From Candidatus Brocadiia bacterium (GTDB lineage Bacteria > Planctomycetota > MHYJ01 > WSZJ01): 13,861 bases of DNA. Shown piece by piece: positions 13,599 to 13,861 of this stretch. The position numbers were made by a program, and so were the translations under genes. The stretch covers positions 1 to 13,861 of the forward strand of contig JABWAY010000074.1 in the NCBI GenBank assembly GCA_013360825.1. The letters are read 5' to 3'. Positions within the stretch are counted from its first letter, which is position 1, and every line of letters begins with the position of its first letter. A model generated the notes under the pieces. It had not been told where the DNA came from, searched no databases, and saw only the letters and a program-made list of their open reading frames with translations.

Positions 13599-13861
13599 GT
13601 GGATCCCTTCGAACGCGCCGTCCGCGAAACGCTGATCCGCCGGGCGCTGCTCCAGCGGCGCGAGCCCGCGGTGGTCGCGCTGTCGGGCGGTCCGGATTCG
13701 ACCGCGCTCGTCGCGGCCCTGTCGGCGCTGGGACACCCGGTGCGTGCCCTTCACATCAATCACGCGCTCGACGGCGGACGCATCCTGTTCACCCTGCCCG
13801 AGATCTTTTTTAAGAAGCGCATCCCAACCGAATGGGAGAACATGGTCAACGGCATCGCCAT
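13599..13861 (+). CDS. tilS: tRNA(Ile)-lysidine synthase, N-terminus only; 3' end abnormal
   Basis: TilS changes the wobble C of tRNA-Ile(CAU) to lysidine using ATP and lysine. The P-loop S-G-G-P-D-S-T-A-L is at residues 29-37, followed by A-L-H-I-N-H-A-L at 50-57, both family hallmarks. The GTG at 13599 is 10 nt after the regulator stop. After D58-G59 the family sequence (normally an acidic E-S-D-A-D-E stretch) is replaced by G-R-I-L-F-T-L-P-E-I-F-F-K-K-R-I-P. I do not recognise this tail; it is about 50% GC, clearly below its surroundings. The frame stays open to the window edge, but bases from about 13773 on are probably a foreign join. The call rests on residues 1-57. Confidence 0.8.
   Translation, partial: MDPFERAVRETLIRRALLQRREPAVVALSGGPDSTALVAALSALGHPVRALHINHALDGGRILFTLPEIFFKKRIPTEWENMVNGIA
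13773..13861 (+). other. Unrelated tail joined to tilS (probable chimeric contig end)
   Basis: About 90 bases with lower GC than the rest and a change of protein character inside the TilS frame. The encoded tail (L-P-E-I-F-F-K-K-R-I-P-T-E-W-E-N near its middle) reads like genuine protein but not like TilS. The source is unknown. Confidence 0.5.

Noticed and set aside
13431..13763. Minus-strand frame opposite the Rrf2 end and tilS start
   Set aside because: It is antisense to two well-supported genes and Arg-rich without motifs.

Overview
This is a high-GC (roughly two thirds G+C), gene-dense bacterial window. It carries the c-type/b-type cytochrome machinery of an aerobic or facultatively aerobic Gram-negative bacterium. 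There is no rRNA or marker gene that fixes the taxon. The b6-type cytochrome b, the HEAT-repeat gene heading the operon, the cupredoxin lipoprotein and the multihaem cytochrome together look most like Planctomycetota or a neighbouring deep-branching phylum; this is a weak inference.

Layout. (A) Positions 5314 down to about 93, minus strand: a respiratory-oxidase assembly operon. It runs cupredoxin-like lipoprotein, ABC ATPase, ABC-2 permease, SCO1-DUF420 fusion, ctaA (haem A synthase) and ctaB (haem O synthase). Most genes overlap by 4 nt or are a few nt apart. The set would supply copper and haem A to a haem-copper oxidase whose subunits are not in the window. (B) A strong intrinsic terminator (about 5362-5395, minus strand) separates this from (C), positions 12613 down to 5418, minus strand. 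This is a cytochrome bc/b6f-like operon: HEAT-repeat membrane protein, Rieske protein with a long KPADA-repeat N-terminus, b6-type cytochrome b, an enlarged subunit-IV-like protein, and a 1071-residue eight-CXXCH cytochrome with a coiled-coil stalk. No ordinary cytochrome c1 or f is present, so the multihaem protein probably takes its place.

(D) Positions 12770-13861, plus strand: two tight inverted repeats, tRNA-Lys(CTT) with a good sigma70-type promoter and an intrinsic terminator, tRNA-Leu(TAG), an Rrf2-family regulator with three cysteines, and the start of tilS.

Both ends look like assembly chimeras. The first 99 bases read on the minus strand as 33 uninterrupted codons of tryptophan synthase alpha (TrpA), which abruptly replaces the C-terminus of CtaB at a 7-base shared stretch. 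At the other end, TilS loses its family sequence from about 13773 and continues into an unrelated, lower-GC tail. About 90-100 bases at each end should not be trusted as genomic context.

Working together: operon C would oxidise quinol and pass electrons through Rieske and the multihaem cytochrome, and operon A would build the terminal oxidase that receives them. The most unusual material is the quinol-oxidising complex: a conserved Cys for an extra covalent haem, a non-standard Qo motif, a stalked octahaem partner, a repeat-extended Rieske and a dedicated HEAT protein.
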